DNA of 64,000 bases from assembly GCF_002240355.1 (NCBI RefSeq), contig NZ_CP016353.1, forward strand, positions 2,964,501 to 3,028,500, written 5' to 3'. Each line of letters begins with the position of its first letter. Position 1 is the first letter of the stretch. The notes below the pieces were generated by a model that saw nothing but the letters and a program-made list of their open reading frames with translations, searched no databases and was not told the DNA's origin. Of the stretch, positions 41,409-48,845 are shown one piece after another. Both the position numbers and the translations under genes were made by a program. The DNA comes from Prauserella marina. Its GTDB lineage: Bacteria > Actinomycetota > Actinomycetes > Mycobacteriales > Pseudonocardiaceae.

Positions 41409-43148
41409 ATGGCAAAGGGGTCGGTCGCCGACCAGTTCGTCGAGGTGCTGGTACAGGCGGGAGTGTCGCGGATCTACGGTGTAGTCGGCGACAGCCTCAA
41501 CCCGGTCGTCGACGCGATCAGGCGGACACCGGGCATCGATTGGGTACATGTGCGCAACGAGGAGGCCGGGGCGTTCGCCGCGGCGGCGGAAGCGCAGCTC
41601 ACCGGCAGGCTGGCGGTGTGCGCCGGGTCGTGCGGACCTGGGAATACCCATCTCGTTCAGGGGCTCTACGACGCGCACCGCACGGGCGCCCCCGTGCTCG
41701 CGCTGGCCTCCCACATCCCCTCGAACCAGATCGGCACCGGGTTCTTCCAGGAAACCCATCCGGAGCGATTGTTCCTCGACTGTAGTGGCTACTGCGAGGT
41801 GATCAGTCAGCCGGGACAGCTTCCCCGGATCCAGCGCATCGCGATCCAGCACGCGCTGTCCAGGGGCGAGGTCTCGGTACTGGTGTTGCCGGGCGATGTC
41901 GCCCAGATGGATGCCGAAGAGTCCACGGGCACGAGCCTGTTCGTCACCGAATCGGCGACCCTGACGCCGACCGCGGCTCAGGTGGACCAGCTGGCCTCGA
42001 TGCTCGACGAGGCGGAGACCGTGACCCTGTTCTGCGGCGCGGGCGTCGCCGACGCGCACGCCGAGGTCATGGAACTCGCCGGAATCCTCAAGTCACCGGT
42101 CGGTCATTCCTTGCGTGGCAAGGAATGGATCCAGTTCGACAATCCCTACGACGTCGGGATGAGCGGCCTGCTCGGCTACGGCGCGTGCTATGACGCGATG
42201 CGCAAGGCCGATCTGTTGCTGTTGCTCGGCACCGACTTTCCCTACGACAGCTTCCTTCCCGGCGCCCGCACGGTGCAGGTCGATCACGACGCGACGAGAC
42301 TGGGCAGGCGCACCCCGCTGAGGCTCGGGGTGCACGGTGACGTCCGCGAGACCATCAGGGCGGTGCTTCCAGCGCTGCGGGAGAAGACCGATCGCCGGTT
42401 TCTCGACGAAATGCTGCGGGATCACTGCCGCTCGCTGGAGAACGTCGTCGACGCGTACACGCGCGATGTCGAGCGGCACGTACCCATTCATCCCGAGTAC
42501 GTCGCCGACGTACTCGACGACCTCGCCGCCGACGACGCGGTGTTCACTGTGGACACCGGGATGTGCAACGTGTGGGCCGCGCGTTACGTGACACCCAACG
42601 GGCGCAGGAGGGTCATCGGTTCCTTCCTGCATGGTTCGATGGCCAACGCGTTGCCACACGCGATCGGAGCGCAGCTCGCCTACCCCGGCAGGCAGGTCAT
42701 CTCGATGTCCGGCGACGGCGGACTCGGCATGCTGCTCGGCGAACTGCTCACCGTGAAACTGCACGAACTGCCGGTCAAGATCGTGACCTTCAACAATTCG
42801 TCACTCGGCATGGTGAAACTGGAAATGCTGGTGGACGGGTTGCCGGATTACCAGACCGATCACGCGGGCGTCGATTTCGCCGCCATCGCGGCGGGGGCCG
42901 GGATCCACAGCGTCCGGGTCACCGATCCGGCCGACGTGCGAGACGTGCTAGCCGAGGCGCTGGCTCACCCTGGGCCGGCCCTGGTCGACGTGGTGACCGA
43001 TCCGAACGCGCTGTCGATGCCGCCGAAGATCACGGCGGCTCAGGTGCGGGGGTTCGCGCTGGCCGCAAGCAAGGTGGTGCTCACCGGCGGGGTCGGCAAG
43101 ATGGTCGACCTGGCGCGCTCGAACCTGCGCAACGTGCCCAGGCCCTGA
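41409..43148 (+). CDS. poxB: Pyruvate oxidase/dehydrogenase (quinone), thiamine-diphosphate enzyme
   Basis: The 579-residue enzyme matches PoxB in length and order: a pyrimidine-binding domain with the catalytic glutamate in VRNEEAGAFAAAAEA, a central FAD domain, and a ThDP-binding domain with GDGGLGMLLGELLT followed by FNNSSLGMVKLEM. It oxidatively decarboxylates pyruvate to acetate and CO2, passing electrons to membrane quinone through a C-terminal lipid-binding segment. GGAGG lies upstream of ATG 41409. The frame is open 130 codons further upstream through the repeat array, but that translation matches nothing. Confidence 0.88.
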   Translation: MAKGSVADQFVEVLVQAGVSRIYGVVGDSLNPVVDAIRRTPGIDWVHVRNEEAGAFAAAAEAQLTGRLAVCAGSCGPGNTHLVQGLYDAHRTGAPVLALASHIPSNQIGTGFFQETHPERLFLDCSGYCEVISQPGQLPRIQRIAIQHALSRGEVSVLVLPGDVAQMDAEESTGTSLFVTESATLTPTAAQVDQLASMLDEAETVTLFCGAGVADAHAEVMELAGILKSPVGHSLRGKEWIQFDNPYDVGMSGLLGYGACYDAMRKADLLLLLGTDFPYDSFLPGARTVQVDHDATRLGRRTPLRLGVHGDVRETIRAVLPALREKTDRRFLDEMLRDHCRSLENVVDAYTRDVERHVPIHPEYVADVLDDLAADDAVFTVDTGMCNVWAARYVTPNGRRRVIGSFLHGSMANALPHAIGAQLAYPGRQVISMSGDGGLGMLLGELLTVKLHELPVKIVTFNNSSLGMVKLEMLVDGLPDYQTDHAGVDFAAIAAGAGIHSVRVTDPADVRDVLAEALAHPGPALVDVVTDPNALSMPPKITAAQVRGFALAASKVVLTGGVGKMVDLARSNLRNVPRP

Positions 43149-43165
43149 CGGTCTGCCTCGATCCG

Positions 43166-43331
43166 CGAGTCTCCCGTTCGTGCGCGAGTCCCGCGCTCGG
43201 GCCGGCGAGATCCGCGCTCGGGGCGCCGAGATCCGCATCCAGGACGGCGAGTTCCGCGCTCAGCCCGGCGAGTTCCGCGCTCGGGCCGGCGAGATCCACG
43301 GTGAGGCGCGCGAGATCCGCGTTGGCGGTGA
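43166..43331. repeat. 21-bp tandem repeat array D (one 19-mer and seven 21-mers)
   Basis: After a 19-base unit at 43166-43184, seven exact-length units start at 43185, 43206, 43227, 43248, 43269, 43290 and 43311 (CGAGTTCCGCGCTCGGGCCG type). The array begins 17 bases after the poxB stop. It is the cleanest run in the window. Confidence 0.9.
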
Positions 43332-43496
43332 CGAGAGCGGTGACGCGGCGGGTTGGGAAACCTGAGCGGTGAGGGAACCTGCCAGTGCTACCGGAGGGGC
43401 AGGGTTCGGCGGACCGGGTGGATCGGAGTCTGAGCCCGGCGCGGTCGGATGTGGGTGGGCTGGTTTCGCGGGGCGCGAATGCGCATATCGCCGGTC

Positions 43497-43662
43497 CGGA
43501 TGCGGAACTCGACGTCGGAGCGCGGATCTCGCGGACCTGAGCGCGGATTTCGGTGCCCGGAGTGCGGAACTCGCGGACCTGAGCGCGGATCTCGCTGACC
43601 GGAGTGCGGATCTCGGCGCCCTGAGTGCGGATCTCGCGTGCACGGACGCGGGACTCGCCGGG
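43497..43662. repeat. 21-bp tandem repeat array E (one 19-mer and seven 21-mers), inverted relative to D
   Basis: A 19-base unit at 43497-43515 precedes seven 21-base units starting at 43516, 43537, 43558, 43579, 43600, 43621 and 43642, in the orientation CTGAGCGCGGATCTCG. It is the inverted partner of array D, separated by about 165 bases, and ends 23 bases from the 3' end of the minus-strand gene at 43685. Transcripts across D and E could fold into a long imperfect hairpin. Confidence 0.88.
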
Positions 43663-43684
43663 CGCGGTCAGCACGGCGCAGGAG

Positions 43685-44146
43685 CTACGCGGCGGTCCTG
43701 GCGATGGCACCTGCCGTGGCGCCGGTACCACGCATGACTGCGGCGCCGGTACCACGCACGATCGCGGCATCCGCCGTGCCACCGACACCTACCACGGCAC
43801 CAGCACTGGCACCGGCTCCTATCGCTCCACCACCAGCGCGTACCACGGCACCAGCACCGGCACCGGAAACGAGTGCCGCACCAGCCGGCGTCAGGACGGC
43901 GGGAACCCGCTGCCCGACCGATCCGGGGTGACCGGGACGCACCAGGCCGTCGTGGGTGAGCGCGTGCGCGGCGAACTGGTCGCAGCACGGCATCCCGTCG
44001 ATGAACAGGTCAGGCTCGGCACTACCGGAAAGCTGGCCCCTCCCGGCGGCGACGGCCCGCAGCATCGCCAGCGAGCGATGGGTGAGTGGCTTCGGCTGTC
44101 CGATCGTGGTCGCCGGCGGGCTTGATGCGGTCTCGTTCCCGTTCAT
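43685..44146 (-). CDS. Small conserved hypothetical protein with Gly/Ala-rich tail
   Basis: The 153-residue product has a conserved-looking N-terminal half (HRSLAMLRAVAAGRGQL, then EPDLFIDGMPCCDQFAAH and GLVRPGHPGSVGQRVPAVLT), with a CC pair, that I recognise as a recurrent small actinobacterial protein of unknown function. From about residue 88 it becomes a Gly/Ala/Val repeat (AGAGAVVRAGGGAIGAGA type) produced by DNA direct repeats such as CGCCGGTACCACGCA. The tail may be an expansion or a frame-shifted extension. ATG 44146 was chosen from the conserved start. Confidence 0.65.
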   Translation of the reverse strand: MNGNETASSPPATTIGQPKPLTHRSLAMLRAVAAGRGQLSGSAEPDLFIDGMPCCDQFAAHALTHDGLVRPGHPGSVGQRVPAVLTPAGAALVSGAGAGAVVRAGGGAIGAGASAGAVVGVGGTADAAIVRGTGAAVMRGTGATAGAIARTAA

Positions 44147-44177
44147 CGTCGTCCCCTCACGTGTGTGTCCTACCCCT

Positions 44178-44207
44178 GTGTCGAACTCACCGTCGTGTTT
44201 TCGACAC
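44178..44207. terminator. Hairpin between tetR-type gene end and small gene start
   Basis: GTGTCGAA (44178-44185) pairs with TTCGACAC (44200-44207) around a 14-base loop. It lies 43 bases beyond the 3' end of the minus-strand TetR gene and 32 bases upstream of the small gene, so it could be a terminator for the former or an operator for the latter. Confidence 0.45.
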
Positions 44208-44249
44208 CCGGGATGGGACTCACGTCACCGCTTCGCAGTTCCCGCGCCG

Positions 44250-45008
44250 TCACCTCGAATCGCGGCCACCGAAATTCTCGATGCCGTCGAGCATCCGCTG
44301 GAGGCCGTACTGGAGATCGAGGTCCACGTTCTCGTCGGCCTCGCCGTCCGGTGTGAAGGTGCCTTCGCCGATCAGGGCCGACAGGTGCGGAAACCGTTGC
44401 GGGTCAACGAGTTCGCGCAGGGTCGCCTCGTAGCTGCCCGCCGCCTCGGCCGCGGTGATTCCCCTGCTGGTGCGGGAGCCGGCGACGCCGACCGCGATCT
44501 GGGCGAGCCCGCGAACGGCGCCGAGCAGGAACAACGTCGCCGAGATCAGGTCGGTTCCGGCGACGCCCGCCCTGGACAGTGGCCCGATGGCGGCCTCGAA
44601 CCAGGCGAGGTTGTTCGGCCCGGTGGGAGGCGCGGTGACGTTGGCCTTGGTCAGCCAGGGATGCTCCATGTAGGTCTGCCAGATGCTGTAGGTCCACGCT
44701 TCGAGTTCCCCACGCCAGTCGTCGGGCGGCCCGGTGTAGGGCGCGGGCTGGCCCGCCGCCGTGTCGATCATGACCTCGATGAGCGCGTCTTTGCTCGGAA
44801 CGTACCGGTACAGCGACATCGTCGTGTAGCCGAGAGCGGAGGCGAGCCGCTGCATGGACACCGCCTCGATGCCCTCGGTGTCGGCGATCTTGATGGCGGT
44901 CCGGATGATGTGGTCGAGGCTGAGCTTGGGTTTCGGTCCGCGCCCTGAGCGTTGAGTGCCTCCCCAGAGCAGGTCGAGTCTGGCCCGTGCGTCGTTGTCT
45001 TCCGGCAT
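44250..45008 (-). CDS. TetR-family regulator, likely repressor of drrAB-like exporter
   Basis: The 252-residue protein has a helix-turn-helix (MQRLASALGYTTMSLYRYV, residues about 52-70) preceded by a 25-residue polar extension, and a C-terminal TetR_C_1-type ligand domain. It is transcribed divergently from the DrrA/DrrB genes, with promoter-operator sequences in the 100-base gap. Such repressors respond to the drug or metabolite that the exporter removes. ATG 45008 is supported by the conserved family start. Confidence 0.88.
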   Translation of the reverse strand: MPEDNDARARLDLLWGGTQRSGRGPKPKLSLDHIIRTAIKIADTEGIEAVSMQRLASALGYTTMSLYRYVPSKDALIEVMIDTAAGQPAPYTGPPDDWRGELEAWTYSIWQTYMEHPWLTKANVTAPPTGPNNLAWFEAAIGPLSRAGVAGTDLISATLFLLGAVRGLAQIAVGVAGSRTSRGITAAEAAGSYEATLRELVDPQRFPHLSALIGEGTFTPDGEADENVDLDLQYGLQRMLDGIENFGGRDSR

Positions 45009-45034
45009 GTGCCGCCCATCGTTGTCGTGCGTGC

Positions 45035-45076
45035 TTGACGACCATCCTAAAACTGTGTATCACTTACACCGAAGTG
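45035..45076 (+). promoter_or_regulatory. drrAB promoter with overlapping inverted repeat
   Basis: TTGACG (45035-45040), 17 bases, then TATCAC (45058-45063) make a plausible vegetative promoter for drrA. CACTT (45061-45065) and AAGTG (45072-45076) form an inverted repeat over the -10 element and start region, the right place for repression by the divergent TetR. The wider block 45054-45090 is AT-rich and also contains TGTAT and ATACA half-sites. Confidence 0.55.
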
Positions 45077-45108
45077 TACGGCATATACAGTTAATCGGAG
45101 GGGTCACG

Positions 45109-46041
45109 ATGAGAGACGGGCCTGCCATCGAGGTACGGAAACTGCGCAAGTCCTACGGCGGTCACCACGTGCTCAAAGGGCTCGACCTGGAGGTTCGGCG
45201 GGGGACCATGCTGGCCCTGCTGGGGCCGAACGGCGCGGGAAAGACCACGGCGGTGCGCATCCTCAGCACCCTGCTCGACTTCGATTCCGGTGTCGTGAAG
45301 GTCGCCGGATACGACGTCGCAGGCGAGGGGAGGGCGGTCCGCCGCGCCATCGGGCTGACCGGTCAGCAGACGGCGGTGGACGGACTGCTGACCGGCAGGG
45401 AGAACCTGGTCATGATGGGCAAGCTGCAACGGCTGCGCGGCGGCGCGTCCCGCAGAGCGGCGGACCTGCTCGACCAATTCGACCTTCGGGCCGCGGCCGA
45501 TCGTCAGGTCAAGACCTATTCGGGCGGCATGCGCCGGAGGCTCGACCTCGCCATCAGCCTGCTCACGTCGCCGTCGGTGCTGTTTCTCGACGAACCGACG
45601 ACCGGCCTCGATCCGCGCAGCCGCACCCAAGTGTGGGCGACCGTGCGCGAACTGCTTTCCGGGGGAGTCACCGTATTGCTGACCACTCAGTACCTTGAGG
45701 AGGCCGATCAGCTCGCCGATCGCGTCGCCGTCGTCGACGGGGGGCGCGTTGTGGCCGACGGTACTCCCGCCGAGCTCAAGCACCAGGTCGGTGCCGAACG
45801 GCTGGTGCTGACTTTCGGCTCCGCCGAGGTCGTGGCCGTCGCGGCTGACGTTCTGGCGGAGGACAACCCGAATCGCGAGGACCGGATGGTCAGCGTTCCC
45901 GTCGCGCACGCCAAGGACGTGCGGAGGATATTGGGCAGGCTCGCCGATGTCGGCATCGAGCCGGACGACCTCACCGTCGACAAGCCCACTTTGGACGATG
46001 TCTTCCTGACACTCACCGGAACCCACGTGGGAGGCCAGTGA
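45109..46041 (+). CDS. drrA: DrrA-type ABC exporter ATPase
   Basis: The 310-residue ATPase has Walker A (LLGPNGAGKTTAVRILS), the signature YSGGMRRRLDLAIS, Walker B (LFLDEPTTGLDPRS) and the switch His position occupied by Gln in LTTQYLEEADQLA, as is usual in this daunorubicin-resistance subgroup. A C-terminal domain of about 70 residues follows (LTFGSAEVV to the stop), typical of DrrA. CGGAGGGG precedes the ATG at 45109. It shares one base with drrB (TGATG), so the two are co-translated. Confidence 0.9.
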   Translation: MRDGPAIEVRKLRKSYGGHHVLKGLDLEVRRGTMLALLGPNGAGKTTAVRILSTLLDFDSGVVKVAGYDVAGEGRAVRRAIGLTGQQTAVDGLLTGRENLVMMGKLQRLRGGASRRAADLLDQFDLRAAADRQVKTYSGGMRRRLDLAISLLTSPSVLFLDEPTTGLDPRSRTQVWATVRELLSGGVTVLLTTQYLEEADQLADRVAVVDGGRVVADGTPAELKHQVGAERLVLTFGSAEVVAVAADVLAEDNPNREDRMVSVPVAHAKDVRRILGRLADVGIEPDDLTVDKPTLDDVFLTLTGTHVGGQ

Positions 46042-46853
46042 TGAGCACGATCGAACTGTCCACAAGGCAGGATTCCTCCGAGTGGGCCGGGGCGGCCGGG
46101 AACGCGAGGGTGCTGATCGCGCGTAGTTTGCGGCACATCCTGCGCAGTCCGGAACAGCTCATGCTGATGCTGTTCCTGCCCATCATGATGCTGCTGATGT
46201 TCCGCTATCTCTTTGGTGGCGCCATCAACACGGGCGATGTCACCTACGTCAACTACGTGGTGGCCGGGATCATCGCGGTGAGTGTCACGTTCAACTCGAC
46301 CGTCGCCAGTGTCGCCGCGGCCACCGACATGTCGGAAGGCATCGTGGAACGGTTCCGTTCCATGCCGATGCTCAGCTCCACTGTCCTCATCGGACATGTG
46401 GCGGCTTCGGTGGTGCGCAACATGGTCTCGATCGCGGTCATGATCGGCGTCGGTTTCCTCGTCGGTTTCCGCCCTGTCGCGGGATTCGGCGCCTGGCTCG
46501 CGGCGATCGGGCTGCTCGTGCTCTTCGCCGTCGCGATCTCTTGGATCGCGGTACTGCTGGGGGTGCTCGCCAGGTCGCCGGAAGGGGCAAGCGGCATGTC
46601 GATGCCGTTGGTGTTCATTCCCTACGTCGGCAGCGCGTTCGTACCGCCGAGCACCATGCCGGACGGGTTGCGGCAGTTCGCCGAGAACCAGCCGGTGAGC
46701 CTTGTCGTCGATTCGGTGCGTGGACTGCTGATGGACCTGCCGGTGGGAAACACTGCGTGGCTCGCTGTCGTGTGGTGGGTCGCGATTCTCGCGATCGTCA
46801 TCCCGGTCGCGGGCAGGATCTTCCGGAAGAGGTCGACGAGTCCCGCGGCGTGA
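46041..46853 (+). CDS. drrB: DrrB-type ABC-2 exporter permease
   Basis: The 270-residue protein has about six membrane helices and the ABC-2 pattern RSLRHILRSPEQLMLMLFLP and FVPPSTMPDGLRQFAENQPV. The latter is a conserved motif of antibiotic-export DrrB permeases. It partners DrrA and is regulated by the divergent TetR. No biosynthetic cluster is nearby, so it is more likely a defence pump than part of a production locus. The ligand is unknown. Confidence 0.9.
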   Translation: MSTIELSTRQDSSEWAGAAGNARVLIARSLRHILRSPEQLMLMLFLPIMMLLMFRYLFGGAINTGDVTYVNYVVAGIIAVSVTFNSTVASVAAATDMSEGIVERFRSMPMLSSTVLIGHVAASVVRNMVSIAVMIGVGFLVGFRPVAGFGAWLAAIGLLVLFAVAISWIAVLLGVLARSPEGASGMSMPLVFIPYVGSAFVPPSTMPDGLRQFAENQPVSLVVDSVRGLLMDLPVGNTAWLAVVWWVAILAIVIPVAGRIFRKRSTSPAA

Positions 46854-46963
46854 CCTGGTTCACGGTAAAGCGGTTTCGTATTCAGGCCGGAAACTGACCG
46901 GATGGATTCATACGGTGGTTCTCACCAGCACGGAGCACAGTGACGACGGAGAGGACCACCACG

Positions 46964-47506
46964 ATGAGCACGACGACCGAGGCCGCCCAGCGCACCGAGT
47001 TGACCGGTGAGTACGCCGACCTGCACGAGCAGCTGGCGCACCTGCGGCACTTCCTCCGCTTCACCACCCGTGACCTCACCGATGAGCAGGTCGGCCTGCG
47101 CACGACCGCGAGCGAACTGTGTCTCGGTGGCCTGATCAAGCACGTGACGGCGGTTGAGCGAGCGTGGGTTGCCTTCGCGCGTGGTGACCACGGGGTGATG
47201 GAGTGGAATCCGGAGGACACGGCGGTGATGGCGGAGCGCGATGCCGAGTTCCGCATGCTGCCTGGGGAGACGCTGGCCGGGGTGCTCGGGGAGTACGCGG
47301 TCGTGGCGGCGGGAACCGATGAACTGCTGGCCTCGCGCCCTGATCTCGACGAGGTTCACCCACTTCCCGACGCACCGTGGTTCGAGAAGGGCAAGAGCTG
47401 GTCGACGAGGCGCGTGCTGCTGCACATCGCCGCTGAAACCGCGCAGCACGCCGGGCACGCCGACATCATCAGGGAAGCGATCGACGGCGCGAAGAGCATG
47501 GGGTGA
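46964..47506 (+). CDS. DinB-family (mini-DinB) metal-binding protein
   Basis: The 180-residue all-helical protein has the expected metal-ligand histidines: one in LIKHVTAVERAWV and a pair in LLHIAAETAQHAGHADIIRE. This is the DinB/DUF664 group of thiol-dependent transferases or hydrolases. ATG 46964 has GGAGAGG about nine bases upstream; GTG 46940 would add eight residues. The substrate is unknown. It ends inside a region shared with a strong hairpin at 47513-47550. Confidence 0.85.
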   Translation: MSTTTEAAQRTELTGEYADLHEQLAHLRHFLRFTTRDLTDEQVGLRTTASELCLGGLIKHVTAVERAWVAFARGDHGVMEWNPEDTAVMAERDAEFRMLPGETLAGVLGEYAVVAAGTDELLASRPDLDEVHPLPDAPWFEKGKSWSTRRVLLHIAAETAQHAGHADIIREAIDGAKSMG

Positions 47507-47512
47507 AGGGGG

Positions 47513-47550
47513 CCGGTCTATCCGCCCGAGGACACGAGCGGATAGACCGG
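47513..47550. terminator. Long bidirectional hairpin overlapping the 3' end of a coding sequence
   Basis: CCGGTCTATCCGC (47513-47525) pairs perfectly with GCGGATAGACCGG (47538-47550) around a 12-base loop. It begins 7 bases after the DinB stop and includes the last codons and stop (47518-47520) of the convergent minus-strand gene. It can terminate both transcripts while encoding the C-terminus VYPLVSSGG. Confidence 0.8.
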
Positions 47551-48240
47551 TGGCCCGGCACCGGTGCTGGCGTCGATGACGAACACCACGGCACCGCCGA
47601 GCGCGGCTGCCAGGGCCACCAGTGCGACCACCATGCCGAGCCGGGCCAGCGCGGCGAGCGCGGGCGCGCGCCGGGTCGCCAGCAGGCCGACGATGATCGA
47701 CACCGTTCCCAGCGGCAGTACCAGGAACCACAGCGCGCCGAGGACGAGGCCGAAGACGACCGCGATCCAACTGTAGGGCTGTGCTTCCCGGAAACCGGGC
47801 AACACGAGTAGCCAGGCCGCCCAGGTCGACACGGCGAGTACGAGACCGATCGCGCCGGTGACCAGTGACGCGACGGCGAGACCTGCTTTCGGCCTGCCTG
47901 GGTAGCGGTCGGCGGTGGCATGGTCGGTCGGACCGGGGGTGTGGTCCCGGTGCCGCGTCGCGGTCTGGTGTTCGGGCGGGTCTTGGTTCCAGGGCCGTGG
48001 TGGGCGCCAGGCCGGGTGGGGATCCGGGTTGGCGCGGGAATCGGGGTCCGTGGCCCGGCTTCGTGCTTGGTCTCCGGGGTCTCGGCCTTGGTCGGCAGCG
48101 GCGGGGTGCCGGTCGTCGCCCTGAGGCTGGGCGGCACAGGGGCCAGGGCTGCCGTCCGGGCCGGTGTTGCCGGGCCTGGGGTCGAGTGGGTTTGGGTCGT
48201 GGGGGCCTGGGTCGCGGGGGCCGGAGCTGGCAGCGGACAC
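47518..48240 (-). CDS. Proline-rich membrane protein (DUF4190-like)
   Basis: The 240-residue protein has a disordered Pro/Asp/Arg-rich cytoplasmic N-terminus (residues 1-115) and three membrane helices in the C-terminal half (GLAVASLVTGAIGLVLAVST, IAVVFGLVLGALWFLVLP, VVALVALAAALGGAVVFVID). The ATRRAPALAALARLGM segment between helices fits DUF4190-type actinobacterial proteins of unknown role. The C-terminus is encoded within a terminator hairpin. ATG 48240 is the only start that retains the whole polar tail; a shorter start is possible because the tail is low-complexity. Confidence 0.7.
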   Translation of the reverse strand: MSAASSGPRDPGPHDPNPLDPRPGNTGPDGSPGPCAAQPQGDDRHPAAADQGRDPGDQARSRATDPDSRANPDPHPAWRPPRPWNQDPPEHQTATRHRDHTPGPTDHATADRYPGRPKAGLAVASLVTGAIGLVLAVSTWAAWLLVLPGFREAQPYSWIAVVFGLVLGALWFLVLPLGTVSIIVGLLATRRAPALAALARLGMVVALVALAAALGGAVVFVIDASTGAGPPVYPLVSSGG

Positions 48241-48314
48241 GTCGTGGTCCTTTCGCGCGAGTGACCGGAATCGATTGTGCCCTACCCGCGCCCTTGCGGC
48301 GCTCGCGGCGCTCG

Positions 48315-48438
48315 CGAGTCCCGCACTGATGCGCGAGTCCCCCGCTCAGGACATCGAGTTCCGCACTCGGGACGTCGAGTTCTGCGTTCGGGACGGTGAG
48401 TTGCGCGTTCGGGACGTCGAGTTGCGCATCTGGAGACC
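48315..48438. repeat. 21-bp tandem repeat array F (one 19-mer and five 21-mers)
   Basis: A 19-base unit at 48315-48333 is followed by 21-base units at 48334, 48355, 48376, 48397 and 48418 (CGAGTTCCGCACTCGGGACG type). It lies 75 bases upstream of the minus-strand membrane-protein gene and is the inverted partner of array G. Confidence 0.87.
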
Positions 48439-48484
48439 TCAGCCCGCGCGCCGGGGACTGTTCGTCATCGCGGTCGGCATACTT

Positions 48485-48547
48485 GCTCGGTGCTCGGTGC
48501 TCGGTGCTCGGTGCTCGGTGCTCGGTGCTCGGTGCTCGGTGCTCGGT
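48485..48547. repeat. 7-bp microsatellite (GCTCGGT)
   Basis: Nine perfect copies of GCTCGGT occupy 48485-48547, between arrays F and G. The 7-base period with perfect identity suggests recent slippage. It lies between two divergently oriented genes, so any expression effect is possible but unproven. Confidence 0.92.
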
Positions 48548-48614
48548 GCGGGCGCGGCGCGGTGTTTGGTGCTCGGGCGGCGCGCTTCGTGACGCGAGCG
48601 GGCATCTCGGGGGC

Positions 48615-48719
48615 ACGAGTGCGGACCTCGCCGTCCTGAGTGCGGATGTCGGCGGACTGAGTGCGGATGTCGGCGGACTGAGTGCGGAACTCGGCGTCCT
48701 GAGCGGGGGACTCGCGGCA
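48615..48719. repeat. 21-bp tandem repeat array G (five units), inverted relative to F
   Basis: Units start at 48615, 48636, 48657, 48678 and 48699 in the CTGAGTGCGGATGTCG orientation. The second and third are identical over all 21 bases, evidence of recent duplication. It ends 126 bases before the start of the plus-strand fusion gene at 48846. Confidence 0.88.
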
Positions 48720-48845
48720 GGTGGGCTTGTCACGATCACTCGCGGTGTTCCGTCCACCCGGCAGACGGTCGCGTTCGCGGCCGGGCAGTGGGCTCCTCGG
48801 CTGGGTAGTGGGCTCGCGGCCGGACAAGTGGGAAGGGCGGGCACG

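Noticed and set aside
43166-43662. Possible CRISPR array
   Set aside because: The repeats are directly adjacent with no unique spacers, the period is 21 bases, units vary within an array, and no cas gene is nearby.
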